Source of the DNA: Gnetum montanum
Lineage: Eukaryota > Streptophyta > Gnetopsida > Gnetales > Gnetaceae
DNA: 64,000 nucleotides
Reading direction: 5' to 3'
Assembly: GCA_015680685.1 (NCBI GenBank)
Contig: MNCI01009146.1
Span: forward strand, 2,050-66,049
Shown: positions 24,480-36,208 of the stretch, piece by piece
Numbering within the stretch: position 1 is the first letter of the stretch
How the letters are laid out: each line of letters starts with the position of its first letter
Program-made: the position numbers and the translations under genes
The notes under the pieces: model-generated
Seen by the model: the letters and a program-made list of their open reading frames with translations, nothing else
What the model was told of the DNA's origin: nothing
The model's database searches: none

Positions 24480-25640
24480 TAGGATACCTTTTAATCCTAG
24501 ATTCATCAAGAGGCAAAAAAGTATGATAACATATCCTATCTATTCATACTATCCCAGTGGTACTTATCCACAACCCATGCAGTAGTACTAGTAGTGGCAA
24601 AATCTAAATCCTTGGGATGTTTCTTCATGGAATCTTCCCACTTCAATGCAACAAAAAATGATATTTTTTTCTAAACCATACTTCTATGATGAATACGTAG
24701 GTACCTATCAAACCTCAATGGTACTTACCTATTTCAAGCAATTAAACCAACCAAAATTCCTAGTAGCAACAACAATAGTAGCTTCTACTTCATGGTCCCA
24801 TGCAAGGTGGGATACCTAGTTAATCATAAACAAGGTAGGCCAAATCATTTAATATTAGCTATGGAATTAATCTTGCTTCTATCCATGCATCTAGGAAATA
24901 CTAGTGGTCATCTATTAATTTGGTTGTGGAGGGAAGTTCAAGGTCTCATATAGGAAATTTTACTATAAACATAAACATGAGAATCATAGGATTGAGTCTA
25001 TATCCTCCTCTTTGCCTTGCAAAGAGGAAAATAATTAAAGCTAAAATAGAACCCATACTCACAAGGTCATGATGAACATCCCTGATCATAACTTGATAGC
25101 AATACCTACTTTGAGTATGAGTTTCATTATTATATCTAGTGGAGATAATACAATGGTAGCTAATGTTGATGTTATTACCATTCCTATGGCTATGGTGATA
25201 ACATGGGTAGTTAATGAATGATGTTTACTCACAAAGATACCAAATCCTAGAAGTTCTATGATGGATATTTAAATTGAAAAAAGGGTTATTTCCTAGTTCT
25301 CTATGACTCTAGTTCTAGACCCAATCTCCTTTCACTCCAATAGTGCCTTGATTAGAAACTTCCTTCTCTCAAGAATACTAACATTATACTCAAGCTAGAA
25401 AATCAATTATATGCATAACCCATGGAATAGTTATGTAATGCAATCACTTTTGTTATAGGTTGTCTATATCTTGATGATTTCTTAATGCTTAAATTAGAAG
25501 ATATGATGGAAGAGGGTATTCTTGTTATAATGGGAAGAGCCTAGTTAAGCACAATTACCTTGAAATTAGTAGAAGGGATGAGATTGGAAGGATGCACTAC
25601 AAGAGAATATCTTATGATCCTTCCTAGTCTTACTACACTA
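24480..25640 (+). pseudogene. gag C-terminal Pro/Gln region and protease of B, degenerate
   Basis: A stretch around 24540-24640 reads YYPSGTYPQPMQ, equivalent to the YYPSGTPPQP segment of A1 gag (33843 onward). Further on, near 25470-25560, the translation has VIGCLYLDDFLML, a short gap, then GILVIMGRA. This aligns with the A1 protease flap region ending in FQIIMGRAW. Between them the sequence is too decayed to place the catalytic DSG motif. Several frames and stops are involved. Confidence 0.6.
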
Positions 25641-25720
25641 TGCCCATAAGCCATTTACATGAGCCACATATAGCATCTTTGAGGTAATACCTAGTATACT
25701 CTAATGAATATATTTCACCT

Positions 25721-26913
25721 TTGAGCATGCTTAATAGCTAGTTTAATACTAAGAGATTGTTCAAGTGATAGACATGGATTAGTCATGGAAAATAAATCCT
25801 TCATAACATATTAAGATTTTATTTTCTTACTACTACTAATTATGCCATTAATGACAATTGATGTGCTTAGTTAGAATTTATATAGTTTTTAATGTTAATG
25901 AATAACGAATTGTGAGATTTTCTTTTGAAGTATTTTTATTTGTGTATGTTGGAAAAATAGTTCAAAAGCTTTATGAATGTTCATCTAGTAAGCTAATGAT
26001 GGATGGGTGAGCTACATATGTGATGATGATGTGAAAGTGCGAAATGGATCCAACATGGAGCTTTAATCAATAGAGTGCCCATGTAACAATATTCATCCAC
26101 CCACTATTCTTCTATGCATCATTGGTAAACCAAGCTTAGATTCAATAGGGAGTAAGAAATCACATTGTAATTTGTTAAATCTAATGCTACTAGAAGCATG
26201 GACAAGTGGTGGATCCACATATTAGGGTGTGAGCTTCAAAATCATGGAAGATTTTCTAGTTAGTGGTATGGAAAGGATGTGTCATCAAGGATCCTTATGA
26301 TCACTATATGGGTCTAATAAATGTGATTAGATCAAGGCACACATGGTGTCTTACCTAGCCATCCTAGTTAGAGGAGATTTGTAACTTTATGAACTTGTAT
26401 GTACCATGTGGTGGATGATGAATTCTTATGTTCATGCAAGTCAAAGACTCCAAGTGGTGATTTGGCACTCTAATTATTCCCATGATTCCCATGCTTCATC
26501 AAAAATCCTCTTCCTATAATATATGTGTGTGTGTGATAAAAATGAAATGTTAATAAAAAGAAGAAAATTGTGAAAAAAGAGAAAATGAAAGGAAGAGAAA
26601 AGAATGAAGAGGTGATGGGAAGAGAAATGTACTTTTAAGATGATTAGTTATCTAAATTGATCGGTCTATCATTGAAACTAATCTTATAATTTCTCATAAC
26701 AAAGTTAAAATAGTGCTTGAACCTATGCCTATATAAACCTTTCTCATGTTTAACCCATTATCTAGATATAGTTGACTTTCCACAATGTTGTAGTCTAAGA
26801 TAATCTCTTGTTCATCCCTACCCATGGCCATGAAGGCCTAGAAATCTCTTTCTTCAAGCATCTTAGTAATGTCAATTACTACTTTCACCTATGTTGCTAA
26901 TCATTCATTCTAT
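25721..26913. other. Non-coding DNA between B and an LTR fragment
   Basis: No transposon protein motif was recognised, although this is where the pol of B would be expected. A short (TG)n tract occurs near 26523-26535, followed by a purine-rich stretch (26550-26630). Confidence 0.5.
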
Positions 26914-27150
26914 TGATGGAAACTTAGGACTATCACTATTTCTTTGTCCCTTCCCTAGTAACAAGAAACTACTAGTGGGAAAAATTATTTTCTTAATGCC
27001 AATGTCTATCTCCTCCTTATGATGATAATCACAAGGTTGAGATGTTCTTTCAAACACTTAAGTTTAGGTATCTGGGAGGTTTCAGAAACCCCAAGGTCTG
27101 GATACCTCCAAATAAACTCACTAGTTGTAGAGAACTATTTTTTTCAAAAT
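26914..27150 (+). repeat. LTR-like fragment shared with 48322-48560
   Basis: Both copies start TG and keep the same order of blocks: AACTTAGG, then CTTTGTYCCTT, ACAAGAAACTA-x-TRGTGGGAAAAA, TGTYTATCTCCTCCTTATGATGATAATCA, TCTTTCAAA and AAGTTTAGGT. The second copy adjoins the primer site of element C, so this is probably an isolated LTR end of that family. No internal region of C is next to it. Confidence 0.65.
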
Positions 27151-28504
27151 AAAATATAGTATAAACTTTACAATATTCATTTTTGAACCTTAATAGCAAG
27201 CTAAAATTTTATGAAAAGATTCAACTCTTTCTTACTCTATTCTATAAGCAAACAAATTTTTAGTTATATCAAAGCTACTTAGTTTGCATAGTGTCAATCA
27301 TATGATACCTATACTAATCATCCTTTCATCTAATGCTTAAGTGTGATTCAACGAATCTATTACCAATCTTTCCTAGAGAGAAAGTTCCATGAGAAAAGTT
27401 GGAAATAGAGAAATAGTCAATGTAATTATAGAAATAAAATAGTAAAATTGCATAAAAACTTAAACATTGAAGATGAGCTACTATTTTCATGAGTAAAAAA
27501 TTTGGAAAATAAAGCTCTTCAAATTAGTTAATAATACCAAAAATTGCTAAATTCTTGGCTCAAATAGGCAATTAAAAAATTTCAAGAAATGAATTGCAAG
27601 ACACTATAATTGTGACTAGTAGCTAAGCAACTATGATAAAGCTAAAAAAATAAAAATAACTCACTCAATGGAAGTAAAATAGCTAAATCAAATTTGAGCT
27701 TAAAATGTCATATATAAGAATTTTTAATATCTAAGAGTTAGCTCCTCCTAGCTCCCCCCACTTGGATCTTTTAACAAATCTACTTTGGGCTTTATAAAGT
27801 AGCCTTTGGGAGTTGCAATCATTATAAGAGTTAAGGACAATTATCACATGTTCTCCTTGTATAATTGTAGGCTACTGGATAACTATTTTTATTCTTCATA
27901 AATTCTTTTCATTCTTTGAATTTGAATCCACTTTACTAATAACTATTGTGATTTAAGAGAGCTTTAACATCCTAATTTATTGTATCTAGTTTAGTGTAAT
28001 TAAGCTTCTTTAAAACGTCTTTAGTGCTTGTTTCTTCCAAATCTAACTTATGGAATTTATTATTTTTGTTTAAGCTAGATCCTATGTTGGCTCAGACTTA
28101 TTTCAATTCAAGCTTCACTTCTTCTTGGTAGTTTCATTAATACTCCCAATAACTACCCTCATCATATCCAAGTACCTATATTTATACTAAGGTAACATTT
28201 TTGTTTTAGCTTTAACTAAATTAAATAATTCTTACGCCTTTCTGTCTACCTGCATAAATATGGCTTGCTTTTTACATGGATTTTTTGAGAACTATGGAGT
28301 CACTTGTGTATGCTTTAATGATAACTGTACACTACCCTTAGCTCTATTTTTATTCTTGGCTTTGTCCATCTATGGCTCTGTGACTTAAAATCTATTTTTT
28401 TATTTAAATTTATTTTCAATAGGTTGTTCAACTTGGTTCTTTTCACATGTTGTGAACTTTGATTTCTTTAAGCTAATTCATTAAAAGATTATTTTGATTT
28501 CAAC
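27151..28504. other. Non-coding DNA before the hairpin array
   Basis: No protein motif or clear repeat copy was seen. The first ~100 bases may still belong to the LTR fragment. Confidence 0.45.
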
Positions 28505-30715
28505 TTCTAGAACCTTTTTTTGAACTTTCTTGTATAGCCAAGTTTTGGTTCTATGAACTACTGATGTGTTAGGGTGTTTCTTAAGCCTTCCCATAAAACT
28601 AGATTTTGGTCCTTCAAGTTTTACTATATCCTTTAGCTTTTTACTTACAGTACACTAAGCTAGATTAAAAAGTTAAAGCACATTTGCATAAATTAAAATT
28701 ACATCCTTTTATGGGCCTAAGATGAAATCTAACATGGCTCATAGAACCATTTTAGAGCTTATTCAGAAAACCATTTTCATGCTCTATGAGCTCACTCTAT
28801 AATGGAGATTTCATGGTTGAGTGGCTTTTTAGTTAGCTTGTAGAGTTAATTCATATAACTACTTTTTGGTTTTATAAGCTTTTCTTCTCTCTTGAGCTTA
28901 TGTGGCTTTTGAGTTCTTTTAAATCTTTTAAGATGAATTAAAATTATAATTTTTCATGTGTGATATTCTGTAGTAGGATCCATGTCTAAACATTATACTT
29001 TAATGGTCACATGGCATGTAGAACCATTGTGGTGCTCATTCATAGAATCAATTGTTGGTTCTACAAATGCACTCTAATCAAATGCTAAAATTGAAGAACA
29101 ATTCGTTAGGTTATTTCTTTTCATGCTTCATGATGATGACATGGCTTGTAGAACTATTTTTTGGCTTCTTTGTAGAATCGATTTTTGATTCTATGAACTC
29201 ATACTCTATAAAAGCTGATGTGATAGAACAATTCTTAAGCTTCTTTGTAGAATCAATATTGCATTCTACATGCTACATCATGTTATTCATAACTTGCTAA
29301 GCTACATTAAAAGTATAGCATGCACATGCACATGTGCATAGGGTTCAAGATGAGCTATGTTCATCTTGACATGGCTTGTAGAACCATTTTGGATTTTCTT
29401 TGTAGAATCAATTTTTGATTCTACAAGATATCATTATATAAAATCTAACATGGTAGAGTTTCCTTGAGATCAATCTTTACAAGTTCCTTAATTTTTTCAA
29501 AGCTGACATGGTTCATAAATCTAATTTTCAAGTCCGTTTGTAGAGCTAAATTTCAACTTCATAAACTAATTCGATGAGTTGATGTGGAAGTAAGGGCTAA
29601 ATGTCTTCTAAAAGCTTTCGATGCATCCTTTAGAAATAGTTTAGGTATTTGTAGAACCATTTCATAGAGTTTCTTTTTGATTCTATGAAATTGCACTTTG
29701 TAAACACTAACATGGAAAAGCTCTACTAAATCTTCATTTTAGGATTAATTTAGATTTATGAATTTGGAAACTTTTCATGAATTGATGTGGTAGAGCAAAT
29801 TTCAAGCTTCTTCATAGGGCTAAGTTTCAGCTTTATATATTGGCTCTATGGGTTGATGTGATAGAACCATCTCCACACTCACTTTGTAGAACTGAATTTT
29901 AGCTCTATGAGCAATGCTTTTTCTCTGAAGTTGACATGGTATAACTACTTTTGTGCTTGCTTATAAGACAAAATTTTGGTTCTACAAGCCATGTAATCAA
30001 GATTCTATATCATGAAACATGACATCATCTTAATCACTAATTCTTGAATGAAAAGGAAATTGCATAATGTCTCTTAAGAGCTTTTGCATACTTCTTTATT
30101 TGTAGAGCCTTTTCATGGAATCATCTTTTGAATCTACGAGTCCTTTGTCATGTAATGAAATTAATGTGGTAGAACTAAAAAGTGCATTCCTTGTAGAACT
30201 ATTTTCTAGTTGTACAAACAACACCTCATTTTGAGCTCTTTCTCTACATTATGACATAGGAGCTGATGTGGTAGAACCAATTTCATCCTTGTTTGTAGAA
30301 CCAAATTTTATTTCTATGGACCACATAATTTAACTCCTATGTGTCATTGCTAACTTTTTTAAGTGAAAATGACTTAAGAACTTGTTTATAGATCCCTTTC
30401 ATAGCACCATTCTTCAACCTCACAAATATTCCCATTTGAAGAAAGCTAACTTAGCAAAACCATTCTTCATGCTTTTCATAGAATTAGTTCTTGGATCTAC
30501 TATTCCATGTAAAATGATAGTTTACATGTCATATCAGATTCATATAAATCAAGCTAATTTTAGTCTTTCCTTATGCTTTAATCTTACAAAGCTAAGTCAA
30601 GTAAGACTATCTTGTAGAGCCAATATTTGGTTCTATAAGCCTCCTCTATGGGCTAATGTGGTAGGTGTACTTAATGAACCCCTTTTTACAATCAATCAAG
30701 TTTGGAATAATTTTT
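28505..30715. repeat. Diverged tandem array of hairpin-containing units
   Basis: About a dozen or more units share the scheme GATGTGGTAGAACCA, then a T-rich spacer with GCTTCTTTGTAGAA, then an A/T core, then TTGGTTCTATGA or TTGATTCTACAA. The last two parts are self-complementary. The best case is at 29400-29426, with 12-base perfect arms and a 3-base loop. Other clear units are at 29050, 29172, 29285-29300, 29649, 29860, 29960, 30290 and 30615. Unit length varies (about 80-150 bp). Element A1 is inserted at the right edge, and a similar motif resumes near 41010. Reading frames inside (29052-29300, 30382-30717) are repeat by-products. Confidence 0.75.
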
Positions 30716-30823
30716 AAAAATTCTTTGTAAAGATAATATTTAGTTTATTATGCCATTTTAAAATGAATTTGAAGAATTAAGTTATATTCAAATCAAGCTC
30801 TTTTTCTTGAAATGATAGGATTT

Positions 30824-30828
30824 CTTTC
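30824..30828. repeat. Target-site duplication of A1, left copy (CTTTC)
   Basis: CTTTC directly precedes the 5' LTR and is repeated directly after the 3' LTR (40950-40954). Five bases is the usual Ty3/Gypsy duplication length. Confidence 0.95.
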
Positions 30829-30835
30829 TGATGAG

Positions 30836-30864
30836 ATGCGATATCGCATGGGCCGCGATATCGC
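30836..30864 (+). promoter_or_regulatory. Paired GCGATATCGC palindromes upstream of TATA
   Basis: ATGCGATATCGCAT (30836-30849) is a perfect 14-base palindrome, and GCGATATCGC recurs at 30855-30864. In the 3' LTR three related boxes occupy the same place. Repeated palindromes just upstream of a TATA box could be binding sites for a dimeric factor; this is inference. Confidence 0.6.
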
Positions 30865-30880
30865 AGTCCACTATCAAATC

Positions 30881-30888
30881 TATAAATA
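30881..30888 (+). promoter_or_regulatory. TATA box of the A1 5' LTR
   Basis: TATAAATA, followed by AGAGGCG, is kept identically in both LTRs. It probably defines the start of the element RNA about 30 bp downstream. Confidence 0.75.
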
Positions 30889-31135
30889 AGAGGCGACACA
30901 CCCCTCATTTCTCATCCTAGGCTAGAAGTAGGGAAACTCTGGCAGTTTGATCACTCCAAATATAGAATATGTTCCATGTGCGCGTACTAGGATTCCCCAA
31001 GTGAACGGATCTTTATTCGAGCAGCTTTGTACCTGAACGCAAGTTGTGTACGACAATAAAGATGAGCTTTGTGGATAAAACTTGCAGTGCATGAAATAGG
31101 TTTATTACATGTTATTTATTGTTTTCCTAGTAATG

Positions 31136-31310
31136 CGGCATGAGTACAACTTGGTTACAAGCATTGATGAATGTGTACAGGTAACCAAGGAATCAGCTAC
31201 TCATCGCGATTAGATTCTCTCACCCTTGTCTCCTAGAGTGTGGGATGAGTACGACTTGATTATGAGCATCTACGGATGTGTACAGCTAGTCAAGGAATCA
31301 ACTGCTCATC
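31136..31310 (+). repeat. Internal duplication in the A1 LTR, offset 105 bp
   Basis: Two ~70-base copies share TGAGTACRACTTGRTTAYRAGCAT, GGATGTGTACAG or AATGTGTACAG, then TCAAGGAATCA or CCAAGGAATCA, and a CTGCTCATC or CTACTCATC end. Anchors are at 31141 and 31246. The 3' LTR has the same pair at 40357 and 40462, so the duplication is older than this insertion. Confidence 0.85.
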
Positions 31311-31729
31311 ACACTTAAGCTAGTTAGATGCCTCAGTACGACCACTTCGAGCACGTGCGTTACATGTGGTGATCCTAGTAACGATTAGCATTTTGTAGCC
31401 ATAGTTGCATAGTTCAGGGTGTGTACCGTAAGTGGGAATGGATGCTAACACTAGTTAATTTAGACTTAGGTCCTTAGTTAGAGTTAGCTAGTTTCTCAAC
31501 CCTTCACCCTTTAGCATAGGAGAAAAACCATAAAAGATCAAAAAAAATCATATACCTCGGACTTAACCATACACCGTGAGAATAACAAATAAGTCTAGGA
31601 AGACAACGAATGATTAACCCCAAGTGTTCCATGGGGCATTTAGGCATTTAGTCTGTAGAGTTCAACCAGATTGTGCGTGCTACGCTTTTTTTGTATGGTT
31701 GAGTGTAGGGGTACCTCGCCACTCATCAT

Positions 31730-31748
31730 TGGCATTGTTGTCAGGGAC
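31730..31748 (+). other. Primer-binding site of A1 (tRNA-Asp type)
   Basis: TGGCATTGTTGTCAGGGAC starts one base after the LTR. Against the complement of the plant tRNA-Asp 3' end (TGGCGCCGTTGCCGGGGAT) it keeps 13 of 19 bases, and all six differences are transitions. tRNA-Asp priming is known for Athila-type elements. Confidence 0.75.
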
Positions 31749-31976
31749 TAAGTGTTTGTGCACCGAATAGAACATAAGGGATATCACTCACATCTTTGTG
31801 AGCCTTAAAGAACCTTTGGATTAATCAAAAGAGAAAAATTTATATAACGGTGAAATTAGCACACCGATAAAAATGCCTTCTTCTCATAAGAGCAACTCAC
31901 CACCTAAGGACCACACACGAGATAGTCAGCAAGATAAAACACATAACCAAAATCAGCCAAGTCTTAAACAAATAAG

Positions 31977-34184
31977 ATGACATATACTCATCTCGATGAG
32001 TATATTCCTAATTTTACTTTTGTTCTCCATCAGGATGAACAGTTGCAGTGGAGAAACTTGCAAGGTAACATTGTGTTACCCCCAGATCGATCAATCTCTC
32101 ACATGCTTTTCCATGCCTTAGCACAGATAGGCATGACCAAGCTATATACTGAATACATTGTGGAAGACTTTGACATGAGGGATTATTATCCCACAAATGC
32201 CTAACATATGAGAGACTTAAGGCAGGAGAGCCAACATACATTGTCGAAGGGCAAGGCCCTGCACATCCTTAGAGAAATAGGAGATGAGGAACCCTTTATC
32301 ACGGGTTCTTTAGCAAAGGATGTTCCCCCTCCTAAAGATGGTGAGGAGGTTGAGTATCAGAACCTACGATCAACAATACATATCCCTGGTTCTGATGCCC
32401 ATGAACACCAACTGTTCATAGAGGGAACAACCACTCCTACTAAGGACGGGCACTTTGATTGTCACAATGATCAGGGCCGTAGCAGCCGAAGAGAAGGCAA
32501 GAAACATCATCATGGTGATGGTTCCCCTTCTTCTTCTACTTCATCCCATCACTCATCCTCTCCTTCCAAATCTAGGCACAACCACCATGAACATAAAGGT
32601 GAGGATATAAGTAAAAAGGATGAAAAACCTCGACGGAAAAGTTGAGAGAGAGGACAAGGGCAAGGACATAGGGAGAGTAGGGAACAACGTAGACATCACA
32701 GGCATCATGAAAGAGACGATCATGGTGAGCCCCTACTCGCAACCCGAAGTATGCTTGAAATAACGAAGGTAGTTAGGATTCCCAAAATGCATTTAAAGGA
32801 TAGCCAGATCAAGCGTTTGGACATGAATAATATCCCACGATTTGAAGGAGGATACAATGTTGATCCGTAAAATCATTTATAGGCATTCCACAATGCCTGT
32901 GCCTTGCAGAATATAGAAAATGAGTGGCAAAAACTGAAGTTGTTCCCAAGGACACTCACCAAAGAAGCAAAGAGCTGGTACCGGTCCTTAGAACCAGAAA
33001 CCATTAGGAGGTGGAGTACGATGCTAAAACTATTCAACGAAAAGTATCAAATATACTCTAGAGTGTCCAATTTGCATAAGCAAATCCAAGGCTAGAAGCA
33101 AGGTACACATGAACCCTTGGATGCTGCCATGTCCCACTATTACACATTATTAAATCATTTCCTGGGCCATGAGTACACTCAGCGGGATCAACTTCGCCAC
33201 ATCATGGATGGGCTAAGGAATGAAACTAGAAGAACCCTTGGGACTTATGCCCAAGGGATACTCTCACAACTTAGAGCCCATGAAGTACGTAGCTTGTTGG
33301 AACAAGTAGCAAAAGAAGAGGGTGAGCTACGCAAAAGGGAAACTGCTGAAGATTATAATTGTAATTCCTCCCTTCGAAAGAAGGGAGTGAAATTTTTTTA
33401 TGAAGAGGATGAGTCACCAATCGAAGAAATGGTGAACTGGAAAACCTTGCCAATCAAAAAATTAACAGTAGAATTAGTGGCTAAGGTAGACAATGTATGG
33501 AGTTCATTAGACTCTAAAATTAAAACTGTCTTAAAAATTATAGAAGAGTCTAAGGTTGAACAAAGTAGTGACAAAGGTAAGAAAAAGTGGAGAGATTTAG
33601 GCCCTGCACATAATAAGGGTAAGGGAAAAGTCACTAACTTCAATGTGGTTGAGGATTCTAACATAGACAATGATGGTGGATGTGAGATTTTCCATTATGA
33701 CCATCCTAAGGGATGTTTCCCCGTCATCTCACATCTACAGGAGTCTGCGGTGTATGTGCTTAATCCAAGACTCAACCAACGGGAAACACCCTGAAGGTTA
33801 CCTTACCCATAAGGTAACTCAAGGTAGTTCCACCAACCCTTAATGTATTATCCAAGTGGAACTCCACCACAGCCCATCGAACAACATCAGCAGTGGCAAT
33901 ACCCATAGTCATGGGGGATGCCACCACTAACACAACAGTACCCTTACCAGCAACCTATTCCTTATGGTTATTATGAGTGGTAGCCAATTTCCCCAAGTGA
34001 CACTATAGGTCACATAAACCCTCCACATTACTACCAAGTTCAGGAGCACTTTAGGACTCCTTCTCCATTAAGAAATGCTCCATACCCACACTATCCTCCA
34101 ATTTCATCCACCTCTCCTGTGCCAGTAGCCCCACTGCCAACTTCTCCAACAAGGCCTAAAGTAAACCGCACTCAACTATGATAG
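31977..34184 (+). pseudogene. gag: gag of A1, one frame with in-frame stops
   Basis: One reading frame runs from 31977 to 34184 with stops at 32202, 32643, 32868, 32880, 33093 and 33792 and a few later ones. Several fit CAA, CAG or CGA turned to TAA, TAG or TGA. In order it encodes an N-terminal YTHLDEYIPNF segment, a Ser/His-rich basic stretch (about 32500-32640), a Retrotrans_gag core with LFPRTLTKEAKSWYRSL (32940-33000), a helical part with RRTLGTYAQGIL and KEEGELRKRE, and a Pro/Gln/Tyr-rich tail (33843-34180). No CCHC zinc knuckle is seen. It would form the particle around element RNA. Confidence 0.9.
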
Positions 34185-34189
34185 TCCAA

Positions 34190-35084
34190 CACTGTAAAGG
34201 CTTCTAAACCTCCAATATCAGTTGGTTCTAACAATCATACACCAAAAGACCCTTCCTCAGGATCAACAATCCAACTAAGCCTTCACCTTCACAAGTGGTT
34301 GAACATCCTAACGCCCCCATATCAAATAAGGTTTCAGGAAATCCTTCGATAGAGAAATCATGTCCAATACATACAGTTATGTTAACACATACCGTAACCA
34401 ACTGGATCAAGGTCAGCCACCTTCCAAAGAAATTATTAGACCCAGGAGTCCCCCTAGTTTACCTCCAAGTTGCTGGGAATGAACCCCATAAGGCTCTTCT
34501 CAACTCAGGTTCTGGGGTCAACTTAATCTCACAAGAACTATATATAACCTGGAACCTGCCTCCACTTAAGAAGAGTAATTTTTGCCTAGAGATGGCTGAC
34601 CAATCCATCACTATTCCTTTGTGATAGGTCGAGGACATTGTTACCACTATCGGTGGATGGTCATATCCAGCTAATTTCCTAGTGATCCAAATGAAAAATG
34701 ACAAAGGGGATTTCCAAATTATAATGGGAAGGGCATGGCTGAATACAATTGACGCATGCTTAGGAATCCACAACCTTTCCCTAGAAATATCCAAGATAAA
34801 TACTTTTGGGAAAATTGAGAGGAAAAGAGTTCCATGCATCGCATATAGTGACACAGGGTGTCATTACGTGCAGAAGTCATGGGTAATGCAAAGTTTAACA
34901 TTGCATACATGCAATCGGTGTGCACAGGATGTTGACATCCAAAAGTGCCTATATGCAACAACCACACAACAAGAAAAAACCCAGTGGCTGATGGCTGATA
35001 AAGAGAGCAACTCGGCAACCTGCATGGAACTAGCTGAGGGAATAACTAGCACTTACATCGAAAGCATAAACATATTAGAACAAG
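34190..35084 (+). pseudogene. Retropepsin (protease) of A1, catalytic Asp changed
   Basis: Frame changes by the gag-pro junction. From 34295 the protein contains LLNSGSGVNLIS, where the family reads LLDSGA/SVNLI, so the catalytic Asp is now Asn (AAC at 34502-34504). After a stop at 34622 the flap and GRAW motif follow (FQIIMGRAWLNTI near 34715-34755). A linker with Cys residues runs towards RT. The aspartic protease processes the polyprotein; with D to N it should be inactive. A second frame of similar length on the opposite strand is a shadow. Confidence 0.85.
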
Positions 35085-36208
35085 TCTATTGCCAACTTCC
35101 AGCCCTTAACTCGGAAAATATTAATTGGGGAAAGTTGGAGATTCCTGAAGAGTTTAAACAAGAGCCCCTAGATTTAAAACTATTTCCCACCAATTTGGAA
35201 TATGTGTCCCTTGAAAATGGAAAATCGGTGATCATCAATGCAAAGCTCGCACCCAAGAAGAAAGAAAATTTTCTAAAGGTGATAAACAAGTGGTCAATAG
35301 CATTTGCCTGGTCATACCCTGAACTAACCAGAATTGATCCTAGGATATGCTAGCAGAGGATTTATATAGACCCCTCTATGAAGCCTCGCAAGCAACCGTA
35401 GAGGCGATTGAACCCAAAGTTCAAATAAATAGTGAAAGAGGAGCTAGAGCAGCTTCTCAAGGCTGCTTTCATTTATCCTACTACTGATAGAAAATGGGTT
35501 AGTCCTCTTGTCATCATACCAAAAAAAGGAGGTAAATGGAGGGTATGTATAGATTTTAGGCTATTAAATATGGCAACATTCAAAGACCACTTCCCATTTC
35601 CATTTGTTAACCAAGTCTTAGACACTATAGTAGGGAATCGCTATTACAGTTTTCTAGATGGATATAGTGGGTACAACCAAATATGAATTGTGCTAGAAGA
35701 CCAAGCCAAGACAATGTTCACCAGTCCTTGGGGAACGTTTGCGTATAAACAAATGCCTTTTGGCTTGTGAAATGCACCTACCACTTTCCAACGATTAGTT
35801 CTAAGCATCTTTCAACAACAAATAGGTAATGGAGTAGAAGTCTTCATGGATGACTTCTCCACTTATGGGACAAGCTTTGATCAAGCCCTCGACTGGTTAG
35901 AGCAAGTATTGAAATGATGTGTTGAAACCAACCTTAAGTTCAACTGGCAAAAGAGTCATTTAATGGTTCAAGAGGGCATCGTACTAGGGCACAAAATTTC
36001 ACAATCAGGAATTGAGGTGGATCCAAAAAAAATTAAAGTCATCAAAGGAATTACCCGACAACCAGAGACCATTAAAGACATTAGGTCGTTCCTTGGACAC
36101 ACTGGCTACTATAGGAGGTTTATCATGAACTTCTCCAAAGTTTCCAAACCATTGGTAGAATTAACAAAAAAAGATGCACCATTTGAAGGGACCAGGGAAT
36201 GCGAATGA
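35085..36208 (+). pseudogene. Reverse transcriptase of A1, degenerate
   Basis: In the same frame as the protease, the linker EEFKQEPLDLKLFP (35140) and a WSYPELTRIDP segment lead to the RT palm: WVSPLVIIPKKGGKWRVCID (35500-35560), FLDGYSGYNQI (35653-35685), QMPFGL followed by a stop and NAPTTFQR (35751-35796), and the catalytic box VFMDDFSTYG with both Asp kept (FMDD at 35843-35854). The thumb and connection follow: KIKVIKGITRQP and RSFLGHTGYYRRFI (36020-36125). Stops occur near 35351, 35684, 35768 and 35916. RT copies element RNA into DNA. Confidence 0.92.

Larger units (their letters stand above)
21960..25720 (+). mobile_element. Ty3/Gypsy relic B: LTR, primer site, gag, protease
   Basis: An LTR candidate is followed by a tRNA-Asp-like primer site with the same one-base spacing as in A1, then by a gag and protease related to A1. 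The gag N-terminus differs from A1, so B is a sister family and not the same one. RT, RNase H and integrase are absent. The element is lost near 25720, where the similarity ends. All frames contain stops. Confidence 0.75.
30829..31728 (+). repeat. 5' LTR of A1 (900 bp)
   Basis: It starts TGATGAG and ends CTCATCA, which are 7-base inverted termini longer than the usual TG..CA. It contains two GCGATATCGC palindromes, a TATA box 52 bp from the start, and an internal duplication (31136-31310). CpG is well kept compared with most of the window. It aligns along its length with the 3' LTR at 40028-40949. Confidence 0.95.

Noticed and set aside
29052-30717. Two Phe/Ser-rich ORFs in the hairpin array
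   Set aside because: They consist of translated repeat units and do not continue in a conserved frame between units.
34459-34854. Minus-strand frame of 131 codons opposite the protease
   Set aside because: Shadow of the plus-strand protease of A1; no family motif.
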